Origin: Rhizobiaceae bacterium
GTDB lineage: Bacteria > Pseudomonadota > Alphaproteobacteria > Rhizobiales > Rhizobiaceae
Reading direction: 5' to 3'
Assembly (NCBI GenBank): GCA_023953905.1
Contig: JAMLJA010000003.1
Span: forward strand, 1-64,000
DNA: 64,000 nucleotides
Position 1 is the stretch's first letter. Every line of letters begins with the position of its first letter. The position numbers and the translations under genes were made by a program. The notes under the pieces were generated by a model. It made no database searches and had not been told where the DNA came from. It was given only the letters and a program-made list of their open reading frames with translations. Positions 36,246-44,298 of this stretch are shown one piece after another.

Positions 36246-38437
36246 CACAGATTGCGCTCGATATTTCAGGCATGACCTGCGCGGCCTGCTCGACCCGCGT
36301 GGGCAAGGTTTTGTCGAGGATCGAGGGGGTCAGTGACGCCGAAGTAAATCTTGCGCTGGAACGCGCCAATATCCAGATCGACGGGGATGTCACGCCGGCG
36401 CAATTGATCGCCGCGATCGAAAAGGCTGGTTATGGCGCAACGTTGCGCACATCCGACAGCGCAGTTCAGCGCAAGGCCGACGAAGCGCATGAGGCGGCCC
36501 GTCGTGCCCACGAGCGGCAGACCCTGGTGCGCTTTATGCTGGCAGCGTTGCTGACCGTACCCCTCGTTGTCGGCACTCTGCCGATGATGCTTGGCATCGG
36601 ACACGCCTGGATCGGCGCTTGGACACAGCTTCTGCTCGCCGCTGGCGTCATGGCCATCGCAGGCGTGCCCTTCTACAGGGACGCGTTCAGCGCGGTACGC
36701 GGAGGCGGCGCCAACATGGCGGTGCTGGTCTCAATCGGAACGAGCGTCGCCTTCCTCGCCTCGGTTTATGAGGTTGTGCGCGGAAACCTTCATGCTCACC
36801 TCTATTTCGAGGCGGCGGCGGTTGTGCTCACGCTCACGACACTCGGCAAATATCTGGAGGCCCGTGCCAAACAGGGCGCATCCGCAGCGCTTGCAGCGCT
36901 CGGCAAGCTGCAGCCTCGCGAGGCCGAACTGCTTGAAGACGGCAGCACCCGCAAGGTGCCGGTGGAGGATTTGCGGAGCGGCGACCGCGTGCTTGTGCGT
37001 CCGGGCGGTCAGATACCCGTGGACGGAATGATCGCTTCCGGCATCACCAGCGTCAATGAATCGCTTGTAACGGGCGAAAGCCTGCCTGTTGACAGAACCG
37101 TCGGGGACCCGGTTTTGACAGGCACGATCAACGGCTCTGGTGCGATTGAAGTCGACGTTCTACGTGTCGGCGCCGACACCAAACTTGCTCGCATCACGAA
37201 ACTGGTCGAGGACGCGCAGACGGGCGAAGCGCCGATCCAACGCTTGGTCGACAGGATATCGGCAATTTTCGTCCCGACAATTCTGGTTGCCGCGATCCTG
37301 ACGTTTCTGGCTTGGTGGCTGATCGGAAATGATCCCGCAAGCGGGCTTTCTGCCTCGGTTGCGCTGCTCGTGATCGCCTGCCCTTGCGCTCTCGGATTGG
37401 CAACGCCAACCGCGCTCGTAGCCGGAACGGGAGCAGCCGCACGCGCCGGAATACTGATCCGCGACATAGAGACCCTGGAGCGCGCTGATGAAATCGGTAT
37501 CGTCGCTTTCGACAAGACCGGCACGCTCACGGAGGGCAAACCTCGCGTGACGCGCATCGAAGCTGTCAATGGGGATCCCAATGCCCTGCTGGCGCAGATC
37601 GCGGCGATCGAGGCGCGCAGCGAGCATCCGCTGGGGCGCGCTGTCGCCGAAAGGGCGGCGACGGACGATGTGGCGCAGCTTGAAGCGGCCGATGTGTCCG
37701 CCATCGCCGGAGAAGGTCTTGTCGGATCGGTGGGTGGGCATCGTGTCGCGGTTGGCAATTTTCGTCTCGCGACGCGTGAGGGGATCGCTGACGGAGAGCG
37801 CAAGAGCCTTGACGACATGCTGGGTGACGCCGGCACGATCGCCTATGCAATCGTGGACGGCCAATTGGCAGGCGGGCTGCTTTTTGCGGATGAGGCTCGT
37901 CCCGAGGCACGCGCCGTCATTGCCGCACTTCATGAACTCGGTCTCGGCACGATCATGTTGACCGGCGACAATGCTCGCACAGCTTCGGCGCTGGGGCGCG
38001 AACTCGGAATCGGCGACATTCGCTCCGATTTGCTTCCGGAACAGAAGCTCGATGTCATTCGTGGCCTTGCAGGCGACGATAAGAAGCAGGTCGCGTTTGT
38101 TGGCGACGGCGTCAACGACGGACCTGCCCTTGCAGCTGCGCGTCTCGGCATCGCGATGTCGTCCGGGGCGGATGTCGCACGCGAGGCTGCGGCGATCACG
38201 CTCATGCGCCCCGATCTGCGATTGGTGCCTGCATCGCTCGACATCGCCCACAGGACTCGCGGAAAGATCCGGCAAAATCTCACCTGGGCATTTCTCTACA
38301 ATGCTATCGGCATTCCTCTCGCGGCACTCGGCATGCTGTCACCGGTCTTTGCGGGGGCAGCGATGGCCTTGTCATCGGTTTCTGTCGTTACCAACTCGCT
38401 TCTGTTGACACGCTGGAGACCTCCGGTCGAAAGGTGA
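36242..38437 (+). CDS. copA: Cu(I)-exporting P1B-type ATPase
   Basis: 731 aa copper ATPase. One N-terminal HMA domain (GMTCAACSTRV, Cys13/Cys16), the membrane metal site ACPCALGLATPTAL (CPC), the actuator loop LVTGESLPVD, the phosphorylation site FDKTGTLTEG, the HP motif SEHPLGRAV and the hinge GDGVNDGPALAAA. The C-terminal membrane pair carries FLYNAIGIPLAALGML and MALSSVSVVTNSL, the Cu(I)-specific YN and MxxSS residues. Detoxifies copper with CopZ. Confidence 0.96.
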   Translation: MTQIALDISGMTCAACSTRVGKVLSRIEGVSDAEVNLALERANIQIDGDVTPAQLIAAIEKAGYGATLRTSDSAVQRKADEAHEAARRAHERQTLVRFMLAALLTVPLVVGTLPMMLGIGHAWIGAWTQLLLAAGVMAIAGVPFYRDAFSAVRGGGANMAVLVSIGTSVAFLASVYEVVRGNLHAHLYFEAAAVVLTLTTLGKYLEARAKQGASAALAALGKLQPREAELLEDGSTRKVPVEDLRSGDRVLVRPGGQIPVDGMIASGITSVNESLVTGESLPVDRTVGDPVLTGTINGSGAIEVDVLRVGADTKLARITKLVEDAQTGEAPIQRLVDRISAIFVPTILVAAILTFLAWWLIGNDPASGLSASVALLVIACPCALGLATPTALVAGTGAAARAGILIRDIETLERADEIGIVAFDKTGTLTEGKPRVTRIEAVNGDPNALLAQIAAIEARSEHPLGRAVAERAATDDVAQLEAADVSAIAGEGLVGSVGGHRVAVGNFRLATREGIADGERKSLDDMLGDAGTIAYAIVDGQLAGGLLFADEARPEARAVIAALHELGLGTIMLTGDNARTASALGRELGIGDIRSDLLPEQKLDVIRGLAGDDKKQVAFVGDGVNDGPALAAARLGIAMSSGADVAREAAAITLMRPDLRLVPASLDIAHRTRGKIRQNLTWAFLYNAIGIPLAALGMLSPVFAGAAMALSSVSVVTNSLLLTRWRPPVER

Positions 38438-38441
38438 TCGG

Positions 38442-39254
38442 ATGACACCCATCCGCATCACCGACCCGGACGATCCGCGCATTGCCGTGTACCGCGATAT
38501 TCGCGAACGGGATCTCGCAGGCCGGCATGGCCTCTTCATCGCGGAGGGCAAGGTTGTTCTGCGAGTCCTGTTCTCCGCACGGCGATTCGAAGCCGAATCC
38601 GTGCTGCTGCTGGAAAATCGCGTGCCAGGGATGACGGAGGTGCTTGATATGGCGCCTCCTGATCTGCCCGTTTACGTCGCGGATGCCGAGGTGCTCGACC
38701 ATATTGCAGGCTTCCACCTTCATCGCGGGATTCTCGCCGCCGGACGGAGGCGGCCAGATGCAGCGCTGCTCGAAATGCTCAAGCCGCTGCCTGAAGACGC
38801 TCTCGTCGTCGTGCTGGTAGGCGTCTCGAATCACGACAATGTCGGCGCAATCTTTCGCAACGCGGCAGCCTTCGGCGCCGACGCGGTGCTTCTGGACACA
38901 ACATCCTGCGACCCGCTCTATCGAAAGGCGATCCGCGTTTCGGTAGGCGCGGCGCTCAAGATTCCGTTTGCGACCGCATCGACAGCTGAAATCAGAGAGG
39001 GTTTGGCGGCAGAGGGCTTCGACGCGATCGGACTGTCGCCATCGGGAAAGCAGGAAATTCATCAGATTGAGGGGGGAGTGCGCACAGCCCTCTTCCTCGG
39101 GGCCGAAGGGCCAGGCTTGCCGCCGGAAATGCTCGCGGAGCTCAAAACGGCGCGCATTCGCATGTCACAGGATTTTGATAGTCTGAATGTCGCTGCGGCT
39201 TCGGCTATCGCCCTGCATCACTTCGCGCTCAAGCGCGGTGATAGAGGCATCTGA
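38442..39254 (+). CDS. SpoU/TrmH family RNA 2'-O-methyltransferase
   Basis: 270 aa SPOUT methyltransferase. Motif 1 NHDNVGAIFRNAAAFGADAVLL, motif 2 ALFLGAEGPGLPPEML and motif 3 IRMSQDFDSLNVAAASAIALHHFA, in which the usual PM(x)GxxxSLNV appears as SQDFDSLNV. An N-terminal substrate-binding extension (IAEGKVVLRVL) is present. It begins four bases after the copA stop and may be read from the copper promoter; the RNA target is unknown. Confidence 0.9.
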   Translation: MTPIRITDPDDPRIAVYRDIRERDLAGRHGLFIAEGKVVLRVLFSARRFEAESVLLLENRVPGMTEVLDMAPPDLPVYVADAEVLDHIAGFHLHRGILAAGRRRPDAALLEMLKPLPEDALVVVLVGVSNHDNVGAIFRNAAAFGADAVLLDTTSCDPLYRKAIRVSVGAALKIPFATASTAEIREGLAAEGFDAIGLSPSGKQEIHQIEGGVRTALFLGAEGPGLPPEMLAELKTARIRMSQDFDSLNVAAASAIALHHFALKRGDRGI

Positions 39255-39269
39255 CCGACGGCTGGAGTC

Positions 39270-39650
39270 TCAGCCGATCATGGCACCACGCGTTGAGGCG
39301 TGTTCCACATCGCGTGTCTTGGTGTCGCGCGATTCAAGCGCTTCCGCCTTGGACAGCTCCGCTTCAGCTTCAGAGAGTATGGCTTGAGCAGAGGCGCGTT
39401 GCTGCATCAGGTCGCTCTGGGACGCGCGCAAATTGTCTCGGCGCTGACGCGCCGCCTTTGCAAAGGTCGGATAGGCAAAATGATTGACGTCGGTGATGCC
39501 GGACTTCTTCTCCTCGGAAGAAATCTGCGCCTCCAGTTCTGCGGCCATCCGCTCGAACTCGGCGATCATCATGTCGAGTTGCAGCAGGTGCCGCCGCTTC
39601 TCGCCGACCTTGAACTGCTTTAGTCGAACGAGATTTTCACGCGATTTCAT
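39270..39650 (-). CDS. fliJ: FliJ-like flagellar export coiled-coil protein
   Basis: 126 aa, fully helical coiled coil (MKSRENLVRLKQFKVGEKRR at the start, then QLDMMIAEFERMAAELEAQI). Size and N terminus resemble FliJ, the export-gate ATPase stalk, and rhizobial annotations name the gene beside ctrA this way. Sequence identity in FliJ is always low, so this is a moderate call. GGGAG precedes ATG 39650; the frame opens at 39683. It is divergent from ctrA and far from fliI (55597). Confidence 0.72.
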   Translation of the reverse strand: MKSRENLVRLKQFKVGEKRRHLLQLDMMIAEFERMAAELEAQISSEEKKSGITDVNHFAYPTFAKAARQRRDNLRASQSDLMQQRASAQAILSEAEAELSKAEALESRDTKTRDVEHASTRGAMIG

Positions 39651-40078
39651 GCCAGCCAACTCCCGAACACCCCTACTCAACACCAGGTCTGCGGCTATCC
39701 CGCATACGCACTCACTTTTCGCCCCTCAGACAAACATGCTTTTTGGAAACAAATTCCTAATCAAAGCCTCTGCCGGTAACCTTTCATTTACGGGCATTGT
39801 TAATCATAGGGCCGAGGCATTAAGGCGCGGTAAAAATCGAAGTGATTGGTCGGATGCGGCAACATCACGAAAAATGAGGTTATCCGGGGCATTCTCGCGA
39901 ATGACCGGCGGCCCACGACGATTTGTATCGGCTTGAGGTGCAACTCGGTTAAGGAAACTGATATGGCTTGCGAAGCAGAATCAGATTTTGTTAACCAATC
40001 GATGACAAGCTTGACGAGGCTACTACTGCCGCAGCGCCCGGGGACCGTGGGCTGAGGTGGCGGCAAAAGGGGACTTAA
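39651..40078. promoter_or_regulatory. ctrA upstream control region
   Basis: 428 bases without a gene between the FliJ-like gene and ctrA. They are AT-richer than the surroundings and contain several TTAA half-sites (near 39799, 39820, 39948), the CtrA-like half-site TTAACCAA at 39991-39998 and a CcrM site GAATC at 39978-39982. A GANTC beside a half-site recalls the Caulobacter and Brucella ctrA promoters. No full TTAA-N7-TTAA is present. Multiple promoters and autoregulation are inferred. Confidence 0.55.
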
Positions 40079-40774
40079 ATGCGTGTTCTGCTGATCGAAG
40101 ATGACAGTGCGACTGCCCAGAGCATCGAACTGATGCTGAAGTCGGAGAGCTTCAACGTCTACACCACCGACCTCGGTGAGGAAGGCGTAGACCTCGGCAA
40201 GCTTTACGATTACGACATCATCCTCCTCGATCTCAATCTGCCGGATATGTCCGGCTACGAGGTCCTCCGGACGTTGCGTCTTTCGAAGGTCAAAACTCCC
40301 ATTCTCATCCTCTCCGGCATGGCCGGCATCGAGGACAAGGTGCGCGGGCTGGGCTTCGGCGCCGACGACTACATGACGAAGCCTTTCCACAAGGATGAAC
40401 TCGTCGCTCGCATTCACGCCATTGTCCGGCGCTCGAAGGGCCACGCTCAGTCGGTCATCACCACTGGCGATCTCATCGTGAACCTGGACGCCAAGACCGT
40501 CGAGGTCGGTGGACAGCGGGTGCATCTGACCGGCAAGGAATATCAGATGCTGGAGCTGCTCTCCCTGCGCAAGGGAACCACGCTGACCAAGGAGATGTTC
40601 CTCAATCATCTCTATGGCGGGATGGACGAGCCGGAACTCAAAATCATCGACGTTTTCATCTGCAAGCTCCGCAAGAAGCTCGACGCTGCGTCGGGTAGCC
40701 AGAATTATATCGAGACGGTTTGGGGCCGCGGGTACGTCCTGCGTGAGCCTGAGGATATGCGCGAAAGCGCCTGA
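40079..40774 (+). CDS. ctrA: cell-cycle response regulator CtrA
   Basis: 231 aa OmpR-type regulator. Receiver domain [20 protein letters not shown] with phosphoacceptor Asp51 ([14 protein letters not shown]) and [34 protein letters not shown]-terminal winged helix with [32 protein letters not shown] and [16 protein letters not shown]. The length equals Caulobacter CtrA, and the DNA-binding helices match the family almost exactly. Master regulator of cell cycle, division and motility in alphaproteobacteria. It is phosphorylated through ChpT, encoded 600 bases away, and followed by a bidirectional terminator. Confidence 0.97.
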   Translation: MRVLLIEDDSATAQSIELMLKSESFNVYTTDLGEEGVDLGKLYDYDIILLDLNLPDMSGYEVLRTLRLSKVKTPILILSGMAGIEDKVRGLGFGADDYMTKPFHKDELVARIHAIVRRSKGHAQSVITTGDLIVNLDAKTVEVGGQRVHLTGKEYQMLELLSLRKGTTLTKEMFLNHLYGGMDEPELKIIDVFICKLRKKLDAASGSQNYIETVWGRGYVLREPEDMRESA

Positions 40775-40803
40775 TAGTCCCCCCTCGCCTTTCTGCGACC
40801 ATC

Positions 40804-40827
40804 AAAGCCCGGCAGTGCCGGGCTTTT
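40804..40827. terminator. bidirectional terminator between ctrA and response regulator
   Basis: AAAGCCCGGC (40804-40813) and GCCGGGCTTTT (40817-40827) form a GC stem with a three-base loop, with T-runs on both strands. It lies 30 bases after the ctrA stop and 23 bases after the convergent response regulator, serving both. Confidence 0.85.
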
Positions 40828-40850
40828 CGCGTTTCAAGGCATGAAGGCGG

Positions 40851-41219
40851 TCAGGCGGCCGCGCGCAAACCTTCGAACTTGTCCAGAAGCTGGGATCGAT
40901 TAAACGGCTTGAGGAGATAGCCGTTCGCGCCCGCTCGCTTGGAGCGCATGATCGCAGGTACGTCCATCTCTGTGAGGCAAACGGCGATGCGCGGCGCCAC
41001 ATCGGTTGGTATCGAACGAAGAGCGCGGACCAGTTCGTCTGCCGCCATATCGGGCAGGCCGACATCGACCAGAATGAAATCCGGCATATGACCTGAGCAA
41101 ATGCCGATCGCCTCTGCTCCGCTCGATGCCTCGATAACGAACATCTCCGGGCCTGAGAGAATTCGCTTGGCGACCTTTCGAATGACGCTGGAGTCGTCGA
41201 CAAACAGGCAGCGTTTCAT
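40851..41219 (-). CDS. single-domain response regulator
   Basis: 122 aa receiver domain without output: acidic pair Asp8-Asp9 (FVDDSSVIRK), phosphoacceptor Asp52 (DFILVDVGLPDM), Thr83 and Lys104 (YLLKPFNRSQL), all CheY residues present. It lies downstream of chpT on the same strand, suggesting a link to the CckA-ChpT relay or to DivK-like control. The N terminus differs from CpdR (MxRILLAEDD type) and DivK (VEDNELN type), so I leave it unnamed. Confidence 0.88.
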   Translation of the reverse strand: MKRCLFVDDSSVIRKVAKRILSGPEMFVIEASSGAEAIGICSGHMPDFILVDVGLPDMAADELVRALRSIPTDVAPRIAVCLTEMDVPAIMRSKRAGANGYLLKPFNRSQLLDKFEGLRAAA

Positions 41220-41373
41220 GTCGCAGATTACCTCACGAGTCCAAGAACCGGCCCGTCACCGACGGACACGGGGAGAAGGTAACCAAATCTCGTAAAGATC
41301 AGTCGAACGACGCCGTTAAAATTGTCCAGGATCCCGCAATTCGCGAATGAGAATCGTCCAGCCGTAGCGGCGA

Positions 41374-42003
41374 TTAGCCTGCGCGCAGGACGATCTCTTC
41401 GGGATTTGCGTGAATGGTGATGGGCATGGCGGAGTCCCGCGCCAGCAGAAGCGTGTAGTAGGGCTGGATGCTGTGCGCATCAATCGGATCATCCAGAGTG
41501 TCGCCTGAATGAAGCGCAAGGAACTTCGGCGGAACCCGCGCCGCAGACCCGGCCGCCGAAAGCATAAATTTCGGCTCGGTCTCCAGATTGTCCAGCGTCA
41601 CGGTTATTCTCCCACCCTTCGGAATTGCCGCATGGGCAATGAGAATGAGGTTGAGCAGGAGCTTCACCTTGTTCTTGGGAAGCAAGGCTCGGCGACCCTG
41701 CCACACAAGTTCCGGCTTCTCGTCTTTCAGATATGCGGTCGCCACAGCCTCGGCGTCACCCGTGTCGATCTGCATTCCGGCAGAACCGGCCGCGCCGAAG
41801 GCGATACGTGCGAACTGGAGCCGTGCCGATGCCTTGAAGGCACTGGTCCGGATCAGATCCATGGCTTCGATGCTCGCATCACCCTCGTCCAGCAGCTCCA
41901 GCCCGTTGTTCACGGCACCAACCGGCGAAATAATGTCGTGGCAGACCCGGCTGCACAGCAAGGCCGCCAGATCAGCTGCGGACAGGGTGAAGATGTCGGC
42001 CAT
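41374..42003 (-). CDS. chpT: histidine phosphotransferase ChpT
   Basis: 209 aa. The dimerisation helix carries LLCSRVCHDIISPVGAVNNGLELL with phosphoacceptor His22; the C-terminal part is a degenerate GHKL-like domain (KVKLLLNLILIAHAAIPKGG). ChpT passes phosphate from CckA to CtrA and CpdR. The ATG at 42003, with GGAG eight bases upstream, is chosen over TTG 42009. Position beside ctrA and eipA matches Brucella-type gene order. Confidence 0.92.
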   Translation of the reverse strand: MADIFTLSAADLAALLCSRVCHDIISPVGAVNNGLELLDEGDASIEAMDLIRTSAFKASARLQFARIAFGAAGSAGMQIDTGDAEAVATAYLKDEKPELVWQGRRALLPKNKVKLLLNLILIAHAAIPKGGRITVTLDNLETEPKFMLSAAGSAARVPPKFLALHSGDTLDDPIDAHSIQPYYTLLLARDSAMPITIHANPEEIVLRAG

Positions 42004-42297
42004 CGGCAATACTCCGAGAAAATGAACGCAGCCGGCACGACCTGAATGTGCGCCGAATCAGACGAATGATACAGAACAATTATAACCACACTCCGGTGGC
42101 TACGGAGGAAATACCCCAGAACAGACTCAAAAACGCTGCGCGAGGTCTACGAGCAACCATTGAGGCCCTAACAATTTGATCGGTTAATGGTTGAAAAAGG
42201 ATTACGGCTTAGCCTTTGGTCGACACGCACCATCGGCCTTCAAGAGCAGAGGGGTAGAGAGGCGTCCGCTGTGTGCTCCTGCATGGAGATTGGAAGC

Positions 42298-42876
42298 ATG
42301 AACAACCGATATTCGAGTCCGCTGGCCGCCCGATGGGTGATTTTCCTTTGGGTGGCGCTTGCCGCCTTCGTCCTTCCAGCAGCCAGCTCGGCCGAGGAAT
42401 ATACGGCCCAGGAGATTGTCGATTCCGGTCATCGGTTCTTTGGCGCCACGTCAGGCGGTTTGGCCTCTGCTGTCGAGAAGATCTTCGCGAGCTACGGCCT
42501 GCCCAACGGTTATGTGCTTGGTGAGGAGGGCTCCGGGGCGTTTGTCGGCGGCCTCACCTATGGCGAGGGCACGCTGTACACCAAGAATGCTGGCGATCAT
42601 AAGCTGTTCTGGCAGGGTCCGTCGGTCGGCTGGGACTTCGGTGGCCAGGGCTCCCGCACCATGATGCTGGTCTACAACCTCGATTCTGTTGATGCCCTTT
42701 ACCACCGCTTCGTCGGCGTGTCGGGTTCGGCCTACGTTGTTGCCGGCGTTGGCGTCAACGTATTGAAGCACGACAATATCCTGCTCGTACCCGTTCGCAC
42801 CGGCGTCGGTGCTAGGCTGGGAATCAATGTCGGCTATCTGAAGGTGACCGATCGCCCGACCTGGAATCCCTTCTAG
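42298..42876 (+). CDS. eipA: EipA-like envelope integrity protein (DUF1134)
   Basis: 192 aa with a signal peptide (WVIFLWVALAAFVLPAASSA). The mature part fits DUF1134: SGHRFFGATSGGLASAVEKIF, GGLTYGEGTLYTKNAG, GPSVGWDFGGQGSRTMMLVYNL and TGVGARLGINVGYLKVTDRP. In Brucella, EipA is a periplasmic beta-barrel protein whose gene is CtrA-regulated and needed for envelope integrity. ATG 42298 has GGAG nine bases upstream and starts the signal peptide; the frame opens at 42187. Two GANTC sites (42055, 42124) and a TTAATGGTTGA half-site (42184) lie upstream. Confidence 0.88.
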   Translation: MNNRYSSPLAARWVIFLWVALAAFVLPAASSAEEYTAQEIVDSGHRFFGATSGGLASAVEKIFASYGLPNGYVLGEEGSGAFVGGLTYGEGTLYTKNAGDHKLFWQGPSVGWDFGGQGSRTMMLVYNLDSVDALYHRFVGVSGSAYVVAGVGVNVLKHDNILLVPVRTGVGARLGINVGYLKVTDRPTWNPF

Positions 42877-42915
42877 GATCATGGGTATACACGGAACGCT
42901 CGCTGGATTTTAAGG

Positions 42916-42930
42916 TTAAGACAGGGTTAA
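42916..42930. promoter_or_regulatory. CtrA binding box TTAA-N7-TTAA
   Basis: TTAAGACAGGGTTAA is a perfect TTAA-N7-TTAA, the CtrA full-site consensus, with an extra TTAA at 42910-42913. It lies 40 bases after the eipA stop and about 96 bases before the coiled-coil gene at 43026, likely marking that gene's promoter. Confidence 0.7.
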
Positions 42931-42969
42931 TAGACCAACTCCGCCACAACTGTGGATTTAGTCGTGCAA

Positions 42970-43001
42970 GGCGTGGCAGGGTTACACTGCTACGCCTTTT
43001 T
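42970..43001 (+). terminator. intrinsic terminator between eipA and coiled-coil gene
   Basis: GGCGTGGCAG (42970-42979) pairs with CTGCTACGCC (42987-42996), one G-U, followed by TTTTT. It ends the eipA transcript, but it lies downstream of the CtrA box and only 25 bases before the next start codon, so it could also attenuate a transcript starting at the CtrA-controlled promoter. Confidence 0.82.
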
Positions 43002-43025
43002 CGTGCCCATGATTGTCGAGCTCTC

Positions 43026-44279
43026 GTGATCGAATCCTCTCTGTTCTTCTCCCTTGGCTTCCTTTGTGCGAGTTTTCTGGCACTCATGGTCGCGCCCTCC
43101 ATCTGGCGCCGCGCGGTCAATCTTACGCGACGGCGCATCGAGGCATCTGTCCCGCTTACTCTGAATGAAATACAGGCCGACAAGGATAAGCTGCGCGCCG
43201 AGTTCGCCATGTCGACCCACAGGCTGGAAAAAAGTCTCAAGGGTTTCAAGGAGAACGTTAATCAGCAGGCGGGCGAAATCGCACGCAACCGAACGGATCT
43301 GAAACGGCTGACTGACGATTGTGATCGACAGCGGACAGTCATTGACGAACTCGAGGACGATAATGTTGCCTTGCGTGATAAGCTTCAGCAGCGCGAGGCA
43401 GACGTCAAGCAATTGCAGGCGGATTTCGAAAAGACAAAAAAATCCCTGGACACTCGTTCCGCGGATCTGGAGCGTCTGAGCGGGCTCTACGAAGAGTTGA
43501 CGCTGACGGCCAGCAGCAGACAGATCGAGCTGGTTTCGCGCGAGTCCGAGATCGAAAAGCTCTGCGAAGAAGTCGATCGCCTCGGCCGCTACAAGCGCAA
43601 CACCACCCATCGCGTAAGCGAATTGGACAATGAGCGCAACAAGGCTGCTGAAATCCTGTCGGTGGAAAAAAGCCGCGCGTCGGATCTGGAAGGACGGATC
43701 GAGCGCATGATTTCAACCATCGCGGACCGCGAGGAAAAGCTGGAGCGGCGCGAAATGGAAGTCATCAGGTTGAAAGAGCATCTGGCGCAAATGACAGCCA
43801 GTGAGAATGCGCTCAGTGAAAAGCTGATGCGCATGGATGCGGAGCGGGTCGCGCTGGAAGCTCAGGTTACCGAGCTCAACAACCGAATGTCAGCGTTTTC
43901 CTCCGCTGCGAAAGTTGGCTCGGCAAAGAGCGCAGTTGTCGAAATCGACGAAGACCGGGGAAAGCTGGAAGCGCGGCTTGCACTGATGACGCGCGAGAAC
44001 AAGCGCCTGCGTGCCGAACTGTCAGCCTTGGAGAATGTCGGCAGTCACGACGCAAGCAACGAGCAGCGGGCAAGCGCACTGCTTCGCGAGCAGATCAACG
44101 ACTTGGCAGCCGAGGTGGTCAACATGACCATCATGCTGGAGGGCAAGGATTCCGAAGTCGAGCGGGCGTTGATGCAAAAGGCTCCGACCGACCGACCGCG
44201 CGACTCAAAGGGGAGAGAAATTCTTAGTCTCTCGGACCGCGTCCGCGCCTTGCAGGTCGCATCCGCATCCCGGCCCTGA
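43026..44279 (+). CDS. membrane-anchored coiled-coil protein, CtrA-box associated
   Basis: 417 aa, GTG start. One N-terminal membrane helix (SSLFFSLGFLCASFLALMVA), then a basic stop-transfer (WRRAVNLTRRR) and about 330 residues of nearly continuous coiled coil (DKDKLRAEFAMSTHRLEKSL through LMRMDAERVALEAQVTELNN), with a short C-terminal tail. Topology is probably cytoplasmic coil. No enzyme domain. The perfect CtrA box upstream and the ctrA/chpT/eipA neighbourhood suggest a cell-cycle, polarity or division role. I do not recognise a named family. Confidence 0.82.
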   Translation: MIESSLFFSLGFLCASFLALMVAPSIWRRAVNLTRRRIEASVPLTLNEIQADKDKLRAEFAMSTHRLEKSLKGFKENVNQQAGEIARNRTDLKRLTDDCDRQRTVIDELEDDNVALRDKLQQREADVKQLQADFEKTKKSLDTRSADLERLSGLYEELTLTASSRQIELVSRESEIEKLCEEVDRLGRYKRNTTHRVSELDNERNKAAEILSVEKSRASDLEGRIERMISTIADREEKLERREMEVIRLKEHLAQMTASENALSEKLMRMDAERVALEAQVTELNNRMSAFSSAAKVGSAKSAVVEIDEDRGKLEARLALMTRENKRLRAELSALENVGSHDASNEQRASALLREQINDLAAEVVNMTIMLEGKDSEVERALMQKAPTDRPRDSKGREILSLSDRVRALQVASASRP

Positions 44280-44298
44280 ACTTATTCTGCCCTGTCGT

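Noticed and set aside
40851..41219. Naming the response regulator cpdR or divK
   Set aside because: Position beside chpT is suggestive, but the N terminus and the residues around the phosphorylation site do not match either protein as I know them.
42181..42200. CtrA full site before eipA
   Set aside because: Only a half-site-like TTAATGGTTGA is present; the spacing is not TTAA-N7-TTAA.
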